Of a stretch of DNA of 64,000 nt, positions 1 to 13,194 are shown piece after piece. The stretch is taken from positions 74,402-138,401 of the forward strand of contig RQTK01000916.1 of NCBI GenBank assembly GCA_003991915.1. Reading direction: 5' to 3'. The translations under genes and the position numbers were made by a program. Source of the DNA: Elysia chlorotica. Its lineage: Eukaryota > Mollusca > Gastropoda > Plakobranchidae. The notes under the pieces were generated by a model. That model was not told where the DNA came from. It worked only from the letters and a program-made list of their open reading frames with translations, and made no database searches. Positions within the stretch are counted from its first letter, which is position 1; each line of letters starts with the position of its first letter.

Positions 1-56
1 CCTTTTTCTATTGCTCTCTCAATCTCTCTCTTCTCTCTTTCTCTCTTTATTTCTTT

Positions 57-58
57 AT

Positions 59-153
<95 letters not shown>

Positions 154-187
154 CCTATCTATCTATCTATCTATCCATCTATCTATC
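57..187 (+). repeat. (ATCT)n microsatellite
   Basis: About 32 units with two substitutions (near 153 and 176). Confidence 0.98.
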
Positions 188-556
188 CTTCTCCCATATG
201 TCTTTCTTATTTAACTCCTCTATATATCTTCATCCTCGCATGGTCTTCTACTTTTTGCTTTTCCTGCATCTTTTATATCTTTTAAATCCCTCTTTTTATC
301 TTTCTATGTCCGTCTCTTTTCCCACCGTCCAAATCCTCATGGTATTTGTGGATCTCCTGCCTCACTTCTTCTTCCATCCATTCTTATTCTCTTCGGAATG
401 CCTCTGACCTATTTTCTGACCCGTTCTTTCAACCTGCACCTTTACCAGTACCACTGTCAATTCCTAATCAATCTTTTTATTGATTTCCCTTCTCTCTATA
501 TTTTAATCAGTTGAGGTGCCTCTTTGGGCCTCCCGCTGTCTCTACATCTCTCCCCC

Positions 557-557
<1 letters not shown>

Positions 558-602
<45 letters not shown>
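558..602 (+). repeat. (CT)n(CA)n microsatellite
   Basis: Compound dinucleotide repeat in a pyrimidine-rich stretch. Confidence 0.95.
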
Positions 603-1639
603 TACCCTCTTCCCATACCCCCTAGACCTCCATTCTAGCCCTCAATCCCTGTAGTCCTAAGTGTGAGAATGGACTTTATAATCACACGAAGCCTATTTGT
701 TTCTATTATTATCAACATCCCTCACAGTTCTCTAGAAATACAAGACATCGACGGCCAACCGAGGAAGAAAACCCGAAAACTATGGCTATGGAACCAGAAA
801 AGAGTTTATATCAAACCCGGAACCAGATTTTAATAATACAAGTATTGTTTAATGAACTCCCAATCTCCCAGACAGGTCCCTAAGAGGATCACTAACTCGG
901 ACGGACTTCCAAGAAATAATTTCACTTTAACGTAGAAGATTTCTAGAGATATTCATAATAGGTTTTGTTGAGACAACAGAAAGTGCATTTTCCTAACGGG
1001 GAAAGTTGTGTTGTCTCCCCATATCCTCCTCCCGCACCCCCACCCTCCATTTATTTAGTACAGAGGTGAACTTCACCTAGACTCACGTACATCACCCGAT
1101 TGTCTGCCCGTTTCTTCTTTTTCTATAACGAGTTTTGTCTTTCTTTTTTCTTTATTCCTTATAACCCTTTAGTAGGTTTTGTTTGTAGCTACTGGATCTT
1201 TTATATAATTACATAAAAAGCTGTTTTCTCTATTAAATCGATAACTTGCTCTTCAATTTTTTTCTTGTAAAAAAGAAACTCGATTTTGTAAAATATGGAG
1301 GCACTCAGAAGTTAGAAAAAAATAAAACATTGAAGTATGCGAACGTTCGTTTTCTTCAACAATAGATTAAAATTGGTATACCTTTTCTATCTCCAAGTGT
1401 GCTATGAAACACAGCGTGGTCTACTCAGGCATTTATTTAGTAATGCCTTTGTGTAGATTTGTCTTAAGACGTCGCTTTTTTAATAAAGCTAAGTGTCTGT
1501 ATACCATTTAGATTGTAATTGTTGGAACACTGCCATGTAGTATAAGGAAAGAAATCACAAATAATTTATATATCATTCATTAAAAAAACACCTCAATAAA
1601 CAGACAAAACAATGATTGCCCCCCCCCTTTTCCACCTGT
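603..1639. other. Intergenic, nothing recognised
   Basis: AT-rich unique sequence with only short frames; no repeat unit or motif seen. Confidence 0.6.
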
Positions 1640-1682
1640 TGCAGGCTGATAGACACTCTACAACCACTGAGCTATTTATTCT
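1640..1682 (-). mobile_element. tRNA-like head fragment
   Basis: The minus strand reads ATAGCTCAGTGGTTGTAGAG, a convincing A-box context. No B box or cloverleaf follows, so I call a SINE head remnant and not a tRNA gene. Confidence 0.35.
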
Positions 1683-2289
1683 GATTTTTTGGTGGTTCAC
1701 ACCAAAGAACCAATAAATATTCATGAGATTCGATAGCGAAGGAAAAAAGTCATTAAAAAATACCCTCTAATAGGAGTGCATGGAGGACCATTTCAAGTCA
1801 ACCTCACCCGAGATGACACCGGAAGAAGAAGAAGAATAGACAAAAAGGCATATAAGATGAGACGCCTTATAAATTTAGAATGTGGACTTTTATTTTATTT
1901 GGCCAAGATCAAATGTAACTCAAAGAAACGTTTTTTGATTCGTTGTTTCGCCCATTTTATATTAAAAATATAACACAATGATAGTATTCATGCTTTCAGT
2001 ACTTTGTTTCCATGTTTTTCCCCCCTTTGTTTTATCAATTGAGTTTTTTGTTTCACTATGCCATTTCTGTTGTTCCTTTTTTTAAAACAAGGGATCTCCT
2101 GAGCCACACTTTTCGAAAAAAAAACTTATTTGAAGCATCAAATTGACTTGCATGATATATAGGGTTAACTAACCAATAGCAGATATTTATGGCGAATTAA
2201 AAGTACATCAAAGAAAATGTGTTGCTCCGTCCCTGAACGCGCAACACCCAGCGCTGCGCTACATTATGAACAGGTGCTTAGATTGTATA

Positions 2290-2410
2290 TATTTATGGTA
2301 ATTTTGTTGACTGACTAAGACAGTGCAAAGATACCAGGATTTTTGTCTTAGTCGATCATACTAAACGAACAATGACCTAACCAGGATCGTGGGTTCTAGA
2401 CTTAAGAATT
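2290..2410 (-). mobile_element. Degenerate SINE fragment
   Basis: The order of weak matches on the plus strand (AGATACCAGGA, GTCTTAGTCGATCATACTAA, ATGACCTAACCAGGAT) follows the reversed SINE middle and core. Confidence 0.45.
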
Positions 2411-2463
2411 ACCGAATAGAAAACAAAAACTACAATTTGCTCCAGTTTGTTTCTCACCACCCC

Positions 2464-2465
<2 letters not shown>

Positions 2466-2512
<47 letters not shown>
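2466..2512 (+). repeat. (GA)n microsatellite
   Basis: About 23 units, followed by imperfect GATA/GACA-rich sequence to about 2650. Confidence 0.95.
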
Positions 2513-2516
<4 letters not shown>

Positions 2517-2769
2517 AAATAGCAGAGGAAAAGAAAAAAAAGAGAGACAAAGATAGGCAGACAAATAAATGGATAGATAAAGAGATAGATACACAGATAT
2601 AGACATAATTATAGAGAGCAACAGACGGTACAGAAAACAGACAGACAAAGAGGGACCAATTTTATTTAAATAACAGTATAACAAATCGTGCTAACCTACA
2701 TGTCTTTGCCATAAGGTTGGTACCGTTGGAGTATTTAATGAAAGGAATCTTTGATAACTAAAACAAATA

Positions 2770-3075
2770 TTGCTAGATATTTCCTTGCAGAACAGAGCAA
2801 ACCTGTCCCAGTCTGGACCAATAGCGAAGCGAAGAAGGCCAATTCTCTGCCCACCCAACTTTCGGTTCACCAGGCACTCAATCAATCAACTAAATTAAGT
2901 AATGGAACAAGATAACAAGCATGGCCTCGAATCTCCTCGAAATGTCGTGATCGAAAATACGAAGGTTCTATGTTCCTTCTTTATCAATACCGTGATAGAA
3001 CATTATTGTTCTCATGTCATCATTTTATGAGACAAAGTCTTATTAAACCACCACTAGCCCCGTGTCACGTTATAC
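2770..3075 (+). repeat. Dispersed repeat, copy 1 (inverted relative to copy 2)
   Basis: It shares blocks with the reverse complement of 8755-9060 in the same order: TTGCAGA...AAGGCCAAT...CTCTGCCCA, CAATCAATCAACTAA, AAATGTCGTGA, GGTTCTATG, and GAACATTATTGTTCTCATGTC. No coding potential is seen and the family is not recognised. Confidence 0.75.
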
Positions 3076-3337
3076 GTCTCTTTGGTTCGGTCTGTGCCTG
3101 CTATAAGTGCACATACGACATGGAATAATTAGCTCAGACTTAAGGAAGCCGTCAAAAGTTTTAGAGGAGGTGGAGTTATTTGACCTATATGGTAGAGCTT
3201 CTTTTCACGAGATATCCAATTACATTCCATCTTTCGATTCCATTCCATCTTTCGTTGCTAATGATTCGGACGCTTGTCAGGCCAATGTGGCCAGTTAAGG
3301 CAGGAGTCCTGGTACCCCCCCCCCTCTGTCTGTCTAT

Positions 3338-3515
<178 letters not shown>

Positions 3516-3602
3516 TTGTGACACACACAGAGTCTCTCTTATTGTGGCATCATAAACGTGTGTTTGTTTTTAATTTATAAATAGAGTTTTCGGTATTCTG
3601 TA

Positions 3603-3820
3603 CTCTGTGATAAATTCAAAAACCTCGCCTCTATACCTTTGAAAAATTGAATAACTACACCTTTTTATTCCTGATAAATTCACCTTCGCCTCTTTACCTG
3701 TGATAAACTTAACTTCACCTCTATACCTGTGATAAATTGAACAACTACACCTCTTTACCTGTGATAGACAAAACAATCCTTGCCTTTAAACCTATGAAAA
3801 ACTGAACAATTTCGCCTCTC
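3603..3820 (+). repeat. About 32-bp minisatellite, 7 copies
   Basis: The unit resembles CTGTGATAAATTGAACAACT followed by ACACCTCTTTAC; copies start at about 3604, 3636, 3669, 3699, 3728, 3760 and 3792. Confidence 0.85.
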
Positions 3821-4194
3821 AAACAGAAGCAGTAGGCTTTGGGATTCCCAGGACGATTATGCAGGATACTATCATCCTCTTTAGGCATGAGGGAGGAGGG
3901 GTGGGGATCGAATGGCTCATAGGCTCCGTAGATCTGGATTTGAGCAGCTATGGTTAGACTCCGGTGAAGATTCCCTTCGTTTTTGCTTGCCGCTATGTCC
4001 CTATTGTCTCCCGCAACCCACCGGAAAACACTTACGAAGGACGGAAAAGGTTAATCTATACTTCCTTCCATAGTATCAAGGTTGCCAAGGTGACCATAAA
4101 AACTTCTTTTAAGAACAATCAGTCTTGTTGCTAGAGCCGCCAAATTGATCAACAATTGAAGATGGAAATTAACATGTTTTTTAGTTGCTTAACC

Positions 4195-4440
4195 CATCAC
4201 TTAAACGTCTAGGCTATGTCGTGGACCACTTCCAAGACTTGTGTCTGACAAATTTAAGTGATGGTACACAAGAACAATGCGGAGATACCAGGACTCATGA
4301 TTATATCGTCCAAACACGTCCTTCTGAAGACCTGCTTAGCACGGGAGGAAATCTATAACGCTTTTTCAGATCGTAGGCCGAATCAGGACTTCTTTTGCAC
4401 AAGACTAACGCTCTTTCATCTTGCTCCAGCTCTTCCCCAC
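4195..4440 (-). mobile_element. Degenerate SINE copy
   Basis: The start shows the reversed tail/middle (AACGTCTAGGCTATGTCGTG, TGTCTGACAAATTTAAGTG, GAGATACCAGGACTCATG). The far end shows a head-like complement AAGACTAACGCTCTTTCATC. The core has decayed. Confidence 0.45.
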
Positions 4441-4984
4441 AATGACAGTCTATGGATGAGTACGCTTGTCAGTGATATAATCATTTTAATTAACAAAACC
4501 TAACCGAAATTACCGATACAAATATTAATGGAATAGGTAAAATAACGGACTCCTTCAGATTGTTATTGTTATTATTGTTCGGTGTTTCTGCTATTATTTA
4601 TTTTGCAGTGCACTCATCTCAAACGTTTAGTCGGAGAAAACAAGGCTGTCTTTTGTCTAACTTAAACGACTCCTAAGTTTCAAGAAAGATCAACGGCACT
4701 CAAGAGTCTGATAGCCGGGACTCGGTCGATCCCTTCAGACATTTATCTTGATGCATGGGCTCTTTCCTAATGTATTGTGTTTCAGTCTAAAAGGCCAAAA
4801 CGTTTTTTTATAATTCTTGCTACAACGGATTTAGAATAATAAATGGGTTTTTTTCAAAACGGTTGCCTGCGTGGCATTTAATCTAAAAAAAAGAATGTAA
4901 TTATTCTGTTTATGAGTATATCTCGGGCGAATCCAAAAAATACGACTGAAAATGTTTCGTTCTGCTAAAAAAAAAGGGGGCGGG

Positions 4985-5105
4985 AATATTGTCATTTTCT
5001 CAACAAGTTTGGGATGAAATCGGACAAATTTAATTCATTTGCCCGACAGTCACTGTGGATTTAAACTAGGAACCTTGCTTAAAATCCTAGCGCTCTATCA
5101 CACCA
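4985..5105 (-). mobile_element. Degenerate SINE head region
   Basis: The plus strand ends with AGGAACCTTGCTTAAAATCC and CTAGCGCTCTATCACACCAG, the complement of a tRNA-like head. The body is hardly recognisable. Confidence 0.35.
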
Positions 5106-5219
5106 GAAAAAAAGAGATACATGTCATTATTCAAAACTAGTTGCTATATATACCCATGTGTACCCAAATGTATATTTAAACAAACCCAACCAACCAACCA
5201 ACCAACCGTACCCAAATGA

Positions 5220-6720
5220 ATAGCACTATTAATACTTCAATCTATATCTAACCTCAAAAGCCGATTTTAGAACTCCGATGTCTCCTAAAGGAAACACAGA
5301 GTTCTAGTAACATGCTCTTACTTTATCTTTGCTTTCTTTTAGTTTGGATTTAGGTCCATTATTTCTTTAATATTTTTAACATTTTCTTCATAACAGCGTT
5401 TTGTGTCATCACATCAGCTGTTAAGGTTCTTCACATCTCTCTGCCTCTTGAATCTCAGGTTGCAACGTTGCTGATAATTATGTCTTCGATCCGACTCACT
5501 CTCAGTTGTTAATAAGCATTCATCCTTCTCCGTCTTCCAACAGCTCTATTGATGAAAGTTCACCCACTGATTTAGACGGGGATCAACATATAATGTGTAC
5601 CCAAGGGAGTGGGTTGCTATCCGTATGATGGGCATACGGGCTGAGGACATTATGTTAAGAAAAGACAAAAGAAAAGACTATCCATTGTGTCGGTGCTTTT
5701 TAATTTCGGGGAGGGGGGGGGGGCTTAGAGTTTTGCTCAGACATTGGTGTTTTTGCACTACTAATAGACCATCTATAGAGATTCATATGAAAACAATTCT
5801 GTTTTGTACTTTTTTTGTGTTTTTGCACTACTAACAGACCATCTATAGAGCTTCATGTGAAAACAATTGTTTTGTACTTTTTTTTTTTTTTATTTTGCCT
5901 ACAGTAATCGGGATTGCAATACACATTTTTATAGAGTCACTTTGGTTTGTGGTTCGACGGCATCCTAAGGTCATCCTTCTTTTATTTGCATTTTTTTCTT
6001 TTAAATAGGACAAAGCATTAGATATGTCGATATGCAAAAATATATTTCATTTTCAGTTGTTCTACTATTTATTTATCCTGTGAACTTACATTTTTCTTGT
6101 CTCTCTTCCATCCGCACTATTAACTTTATGAACGTTTACCTATACGCTTACAGCCGGATCATCAAGTTACTGATGTAGGCGTGGGAGTGAGTTACCCTCC
6201 ATGTTAGCGGTGGGCTCACAGGCTATATATGTACTGAGAACAGGCACACAGAAAATAAAAGGTAAATACATTATTTGTGTCTATGCCAAGGACAAGCTAG
6301 CTCAATAAGCAAAACCGTGATTGAGAAAATAAATATTAGTAAATAAAATACACAGTCTCTTGTGATTCAACGTGCGTTTACAAGAGTACAACTCTATGTG
6401 GGTGTTAGATTTTTTGTTCTTGATAGGAAAATATTAATTTGTCGTTGATTTAAAAAAATAATGATAGTTTTATTATACATAGATATGGAATCGGCGTTTA
6501 AATAGTATGTTTTCTTAAAATCATTCGTCCAATCAGAAAAGTATTCGCAGTCTCATGGTAAATAAAAAATATTAATGTATTTATTGTAAAATAAAGAGAA
6601 TGCAATCAGTTTTTATAGGGTCGACTTTGAGACCGCCCCCCAACTGCTGATTCAAACCACTTGAGACTTTAATGTGCCTAAGCCTTCAATTATTCTCTGA
6701 GACTGATAAAATCACACTGT
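5220..6720. other. Intergenic, nothing beyond the 70-bp duplication
   Basis: Unique AT-rich DNA. The largest frames (about 60-80 codons) are of random composition. Confidence 0.55.
5751..5885 (+). repeat. 70-bp tandem duplication
   Basis: TTTTGCACTACTAATAGACC at 5751 recurs at 5821 with one change; both units end in a TTTTGTACTTTTTT tract. Confidence 0.85.
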
Positions 6721-6730
6721 TGTTGTTGAG

Positions 6731-6970
6731 TTGGTTTAACGGCCAACATCAGCACTATATAGGCTATATTCGTGACGGGCCCCAAAACTGACGTCTGAAC
6801 ATTCTATGTGCTGTCACACACGAGACATGGTTGTGATTCCATGACTTTTGTCTCAGCTGTTCACATTATACTGACACCGACCCAACCAGTAGGGAGCGCA
6901 ATCGCCAGGGCGCGAATCCGGACCTTTTGCCTTCGGAAGACGATGTTCTACCCCAGGACGATCGCGCCCA
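6731..6970 (-). mobile_element. SINE family A, near full length
   Basis: The minus strand carries a head with GGGGTAGAACATCG and a degenerate B box (GGATTCGCGCCC), the core GGGTCGGTGTCAGTATAATG, and the GGACGTTAAACC-type tail slightly mutated. A small tail fragment of the same family lies at about 7018-7078. Confidence 0.85.
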
Positions 6971-7125
6971 CCATTTAGAAACAACTCACTGTTTTTGCCT
7001 GGAGGTCGAGGAGGGTTGGGTTGGGTTGGTTTAACGTCTCAACTCAAACGCCCACGATCTGACAAAAATATATACTCTGGAGGTCGAGGGGCTAACTCAT
7101 GAGATCACGTCTTCTAACATCATGT

Positions 7126-7400
7126 TCCAGTGGCTCAGGAGGCAGAGCGTTGGTCTCCAGATCGGGAGGTCCGCGGTTCGGAATCATAGATCGGTCAAAA
7201 AATTTATTTGCTCGATTTCGTCCCCTGTAACTGGGTGGGTGGGTGTCAGTACAAAGTGAACGGGTGAGACAAGATATCAGGTCCCCGCGCCATATTTCGT
7301 GTGTGACATCATATACAACTGTTAGGCGTCAGTCTTAGGGCGCGTCCACAATACAGCCAATACAGTGCTGACGTTGGACGTTAAACCATCTCAACTCAAA
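7126..7400 (+). mobile_element. tRNA-derived SINE, family B (different head, same tail)
   Basis: The head TGGCTCAGGAGGCAGAGCG (A box) and GCGGTTCGGAATC (B box) differs from family A. The core GGGTGTCAGTACAAAGTGAA, the GACATCATATACAACTGTTA middle and the GACGTTGGACGTTAAACC tail are clearly related. Its 3' part is tandemly duplicated (next entry). Confidence 0.8.
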
Positions 7401-7632
7401 CGCCCACGATCTGACAAAAATATATTTGTGGGAATGTCTTCCCTGCTCGCTGAGTCGGTGTCAGTTACACCACATACAACTGTTAGACGTCAGTCTTGGG
7501 GCGCGTCCACAATACAGCCAATACAGTGCTGACGTTGGACGTTAAACCATCTCAACTCAAACGCCCACGATCTGACAAAAATATATTTGTGGGAATGTCT
7601 TCCCTACCGTCTGAGTCGGTGTCAGTACAACA
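7311..7632 (+). repeat. 161-bp tandem duplication inside SINE sequence
   Basis: Two consecutive units (7311-7471 and 7472-7632) are offset by exactly 161 bases at both ends of the alignment (7316/7477 and 7412/7573). They differ at only a few positions. Each carries the SINE tail plus a downstream block reading ACGATCTGACAAAAATATAT. Confidence 0.85.
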
Positions 7633-7910
7633 TGATCAGCTGACGCAGAAGTCATGGTATCCCCGTTTAAAATTGTCAGACAATAGTCTTAGAACATGCC
7701 CATAACATAGTTTGTTGTTGGCGTAGGAGTTTAAGAAAACAACATTACTTTTGTTATTAAAATTCCCAGCTTTAATGGTTTATCAAGTTGGCGGCTCTAA
7801 TATCAAGGCTGATCTTTTTCAAAACAAGCTTTTATGGGCATCTTGGGAAACTGGATACCTTACAGAGAGAAGAATAGACTTAAATTTTCCGACCTTGTCT
7901 CTTCAATTCC

Positions 7911-8603
<693 letters not shown>

Positions 8604-8754
8604 GATTATTATTATTATTATTATTATTAAGTCCAACTCCTTTTTTTGTTTGTCTTACCCTACGTGTCTTCCACAAGTGCAACTTACTGTTACACTCTAG
8701 TATTTTCGCGTCACGTGTCTAAGTTACTGTTACAATGCATTCATACTCTGTGAC

Positions 8755-9060
8755 ACAGACCCAAGCACAGTGACTGGTCGCGTGACACGGATGCTAGTGT
8801 TGACGTAAGACCTAGTCTTATAATGGTGACATGAGAACAATAATGTTCCACAGCGGTATATATAAACACGGCCCATAGAACCGTGGTACTTTCTGTCACG
8901 ACATTTTGAGCTGATTCTAGGACAGACCAGTTATCTTGACTCATTACTTTATTAAGTTAGTTGATTGATTGGTCGTCTGATTAGCCTAATGATGGATGGG
9001 CAGAGAGATTGGCCTTGGGACGGGCTTGTTCTGCTCTGCAAGAAGATATCAGCAGTAGTG
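8755..9060 (-). repeat. Dispersed repeat, copy 2
   Basis: Reverse-orientation partner of 2770-3075, about 6 kb away, with the same block order. The longest identical stretch seen is about 21 bases near 8830-8850. Confidence 0.75.
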
Positions 9061-9339
9061 GAAGCTTTAATTAAAATGAACTTTACCTTGGGGAGTTATT
9101 GTACCGTACTGGTTGAATAGGTGTCAGTGTAATGTTACCAGCTAAGACAAAAGCGAATGCGCCCACCTATGTTTTTGAGTTGAAGCATGTTTGATAATCA
9201 GATGTTAGTCTTGGGTCCCGTTTACAATAAAGACTAGATTCTAGGCCTAGTGTTGGCAATGAAACATCAAGCATCAGATTCCTGTCATGGATGGCTTGGT
9301 TGGCTTTTGCTAGTGTTTAGCTAAGGTCTAAGAGGGTGA

Positions 9340-9600
9340 AAGAGGTAGAGAGACGGACAGGGAGAGAGATAGATAGAGAGAGGAGGGAAAAGGGCGAGAG
9401 GTGGGGGAAAGAGGGAGAGAGAGGGGAAAATGGGAGGGAGAGGGTAGGAAAAGGGAAGATATAAAGGGAGAGAGAGAAAGAAGGAAAGAGAGAAAGAAAA
9501 CAGAAGAGAGAGGGATAATAGAGGAAAAGATGGAGAGAGAGAGAAAGAGAGGGAGAGAGAGAGACACAGAGAGTGGGGAAACAGGGAGAGAGAGGGGGGT
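9340..9600 (+). repeat. Imperfect GA-rich low-complexity tract
   Basis: Purine-only apart from scattered T. Frames through it on both strands are low-complexity and are not taken as genes. Confidence 0.9.
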
Positions 9601-9609
9601 GGAAAGCGG

Positions 9610-10380
9610 AGAGATATATCTTATAAAACAAAGCGATCTGAGTTATGAAGAGATACCCTTCTGTAATGAAAAACAGGGCAACCCCAACCCATCATAATTT
9701 ATCCTGTACTGATCTCATACACATTATTATAAACAAAGCCTAGACCAACCATTCCTGATAACTCAATATCTGAAATGTACAAGGAGGCGCTATATTTCTA
9801 TATTAAGATCTCATATCTTTTATCTTTTTGAGTAACAACTGGCTCACAAGCAGACCTACCGAGTCAGGGGGAGACAAGCCAAGACCAGGAGCTGCTCTAA
9901 AGTATTCTGTGGGAGGCTATGTTGGACGGCCTGGACACAAGAAGTGGACAGATCAGTATGGTGGTGATGGATGGGCGAAACTGTAAGAAACGACAATGAA
10001 ACGGTATGGAAGTTTAAGTTCTTTGTACGAGTATAGTGTTTTAAAAATTTCGACTTGAAGGCTGATTTCGAATGCTTTTGACCCGTCGAATGGTTGGAAA
10101 AAGAAATGAATTGGATCAACTAATAAGGGAAAAGCTTTATTGGCTGCAAAGAGAAATAAGGAGCTGCGTATATCTAAAAGAAAATCTATTTTTATTTTAC
10201 GTTGAATTGATTGTAAAGGTTTGTATGCAGACCAAAAAAAATGTTTTACCTATTCTATCGATTTCAGAATCTTGTTTCAAACACACAGAGTTCTCTTTAT
10301 AATCTTACGATGCAACCCACCAGCTTAAGTTTCGCATACCCACTTGATCAGCCCTGCCCCTGGTCAAGGTTTAAGTTTAA
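9610..10380. other. Intergenic, nothing recognised
   Basis: Frames up to 87 codons on either strand overlap each other and show no domain. Confidence 0.55.
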
Positions 10381-10424
10381 GTTTGTAACTTAGCGTCCAA
10401 GGCCAACACTATATAGGGGGGGGT

Positions 10425-10660
10425 CCATTGGTAGAACATCGGCTTCCGAAGCAAAAGGTCTCGAGTTCGAATCCTGGCTGTTGCGTTCCCTACTGGTTGG
10501 GTCGGTGTCAGTATAATGTGACCGGCTGAGACAGGAGTCATTGTATCTCCGCCCTGTCTCTTGTGTGGCAGCACATAAAATTGTCAGACGTCCGTCTTGG
10601 GGCCCGTCCACAATATAGCCTATATAGTGCTGCTATTGGACGTTAAACCAACCCAACAAC
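10425..10660 (+). mobile_element. tRNA-derived SINE, family A, near full length
   Basis: The head has an A-box-like TGGTAGAACATCGG and a B-box-like GAGTTCGAATCC about 35 bases later. Then come a shared core (GGGTCGGTGTCAGTATAATG, then GAGACAGGAGTC), a middle part ending in the CACATAAAATTGTCAGACGT region, and a tail with GTTGGACGTTAAACC and a CAA-rich end. This is the best reference copy in the window. A fragment of the tail in the opposite orientation (about 10388-10418) precedes it. Confidence 0.85.
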
Positions 10661-10795
10661 AACAACCCAACAGCAATAGCACTATATAGGTTATATTGTG
10701 GAGGGGTCGGACAATTTTACGTGCTGCAACACAGACACAGTGCGGCGATGAGAATAGGACTCATCCAGTCACGTAATGACACCGAAACAAAAAGT
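10661..10795 (-). mobile_element. SINE family A, truncated, tail-to-tail with the preceding copy
   Basis: The reverse complement shows tail and middle of the same SINE (tail near 10680, middle near 10715-10740). The core is degenerate and the tRNA head missing. It abuts the copy at 10425-10660 through a CAA-rich junction. Confidence 0.7.
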
Positions 10796-10799
10796 AGGT

Positions 10800-11540
10800 G
10801 ACAGAATAAAAAAAAATGTTTTTTGACCGACTGTAAGTTTCAAACCATGGGTGTCCTGAATGGGAAACCAACGCTCCACAACGTGCGCCAGATCGTCTCT
10901 CCTGCCCTAGTCGGCGTAATCTTATCTAAAATATCTTTTCTTTTCATTCCATCCTCTTCCTCTAATTCTGCTTCCGCCTCTTTACTTCGTCAATTGTCTG
11001 TTTGATGATTGGTTGCTTCTGTAGTCCAACATCAGACGCCATATTATATAGGTCATCATCAGTTTCTCAATCTTCTACAAATGCTAACATGTTTCTGTAG
11101 TTTTGAATAGACCAAAGTTTTCCGTTGAAGACAAAAGAATTTGGATCTCGGGGGTCTTAATATTATTATAACTCAACTAGACTTTTTTTCTTATTTAATA
11201 ACCAAAGGTACTGGGCTCGACTTTGATATTGGACGATGACACAAAATCCAGATCTGCACTATTAATTTGAATAGATAAAATAGATTTAGACCACTCACTT
11301 ACTATGAACTTAGATACCATCGCCGGACGACTAACACCACTTTCTCTATGAACTTACATCCTAAGATCAAGTCCTGTGAAGAGAAATTTAATTAGTTCTT
11401 TTTTCTCGGTTGCTCTACGGCTAAAGTGTCCGCTTTGAACTTATTGCAAATCTGTCCCAATAAAGCGGAAATCCTTATACAGAGGCTCTTTGAAATAATG
11501 GCCTAACGCTGCAGCGGGCATGATCATTCATAATTAATTA
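10800..11540. other. Intergenic, nothing recognised
   Basis: Unique sequence between the inverted SINE pair and the GA tract. Confidence 0.55.
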
Positions 11541-11550
11541 TGTGTGTGTA

Positions 11551-11556
11551 TGTGAG

Positions 11557-11652
<96 letters not shown>
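11551..11652 (+). repeat. (GA)n microsatellite
   Basis: About 48 GA units with two interruptions. Confidence 0.97.
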
Positions 11653-11659
11653 TTTTTTT

Positions 11660-12385
11660 TCAATTGGGGTTTTGGTGGGTTCAGAGAAAAACACAAAACA
11701 GAAAATGAAAGACCGTAATGGACATTTGATGAGGATAATAAAAAAATGGTTGTTTGAAAGAACGAAAATGGATATCATTGCGAAAGACAAATATAATCAT
11801 AGCAGGTAAACAAAGAAACAAGATAATGTGGGTACGAAGAATCTTTGTGAAAAAAAGGAGAACTTTCCTAAAAACAGGAAAAAGACATACGAGATAACCA
11901 AAGAGATGAAGACAGGAATCTTGTTTTCTACTTTTGTATAATATATATTATACATAGGAACGTTTTCCAAAAAGTTTAGCTTAAAAACCTTTGTAGATAG
12001 CGAAAAATGTACAGTTAAAAAACAAGTGATAAAACATAAGGGCGAACAAATGTTTTTGTTTAAGCGTGAATGCTTGTCATCTCTGTGTCATCCATTGAGG
12101 AGGCGTTCCAAAAACCTAAAAAAAAAAACACAAAAAAAAAACATCAACCCAAAAATTGAGCTGCATTACATCGTGGAAAAAAATAGATAAAATCGGGCAT
12201 TTATATGTGGCACATTCTTCTTATATGACCTTTTTGAGGATAAAAAGATATTTTTAAAGTTTTCATTCCTTTCCTTTTTGATTCTCATGAATATTTTATT
12301 GGGCATTCACGTGTGAACGAGCCTGAAATCATCGGAGTTTCTCCGTGGCTGTAGATAGTCTACCATCAAGCAACGCGGGGGTGGG
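11660..12385. other. Intergenic, nothing recognised
   Basis: A-rich unique sequence leading into the 187-bp array. Confidence 0.55.
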
Positions 12386-12390
12386 CGGTG

Positions 12391-13190
12391 GGGGCCAATC
12401 ATTGTTTTGCCTGTTTTGTTTTATACTGAGGGTGCTCTATTGAACAGGTTAAAACGCTCTACAATATAATAAACTGATTAACCTACTTCTCTCCGTATAC
12501 TTTGTTACAGTTTTTGAGAAATAAACTATTTAAGGATATACAAACACCTAGTTTAAGGTGGGGCGAGGTGGCTTACTCAGTCAATTACTTTTGTGTCTAT
12601 TTTGTTTTATACTGAGGGTGCTCTGTTGCACAGGTTAAAAGGATGTACAGTATAATAAACTGGTTAAGTTAATTCTCTCCGTATACTACATACCAGTATT
12701 TGAGAAATAACCTACCTAAGGATAATACAGACACTTAGTTTAAGGTGGGGCGAGGTGATTTGATTGGCCATCATTGTTTTGCCTGTTTTGTTTTATATTG
12801 AGAGAACTCCCTGGAACAGGTTAAAACGATGTACAATATAATTAACTATTTCAACTACTTTTCTCCTTTATACTACATTAAAGTGTTTGAGGAATAACTT
12901 TCTAAAGAATATACAGACACCTAGTTTAAGGTGGGGCGAGGTGGCTTACTTGGCCAATCATTGGTTTACCTGCTTTTATTAGATATTGAGAGAACTCCCT
13001 GGAACAGGTTAAAACGATGTACGATATAATAAACTGATTAAACTACTTTTCTCCTTTATACTACATTAAAGTGTTTGAGAAATAACTTTCTTAAGGATAA
13101 CATTAACACTTATAGGTGATGTGAGCTAGCGTACTTGGCCAATCATTGTTTTACCTGCTTTTGTTAGATACTGAGAGGATTGGTTAAGTG
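12391..13190 (+). repeat. Tandem array, about 187-bp unit, 4-5 copies
   Basis: The landmark CAGGTTAAAA recurs at about 12447, 12633, 12819 and 13007, a spacing of 186-188. Each unit also has CCAATCATTGTTTTGCC, TTTGAGAAATAA and TAGTTTAAGGTGGGGCGAGG. The last unit decays after 13180. Confidence 0.92.
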
Positions 13191-13194
13191 TTCA

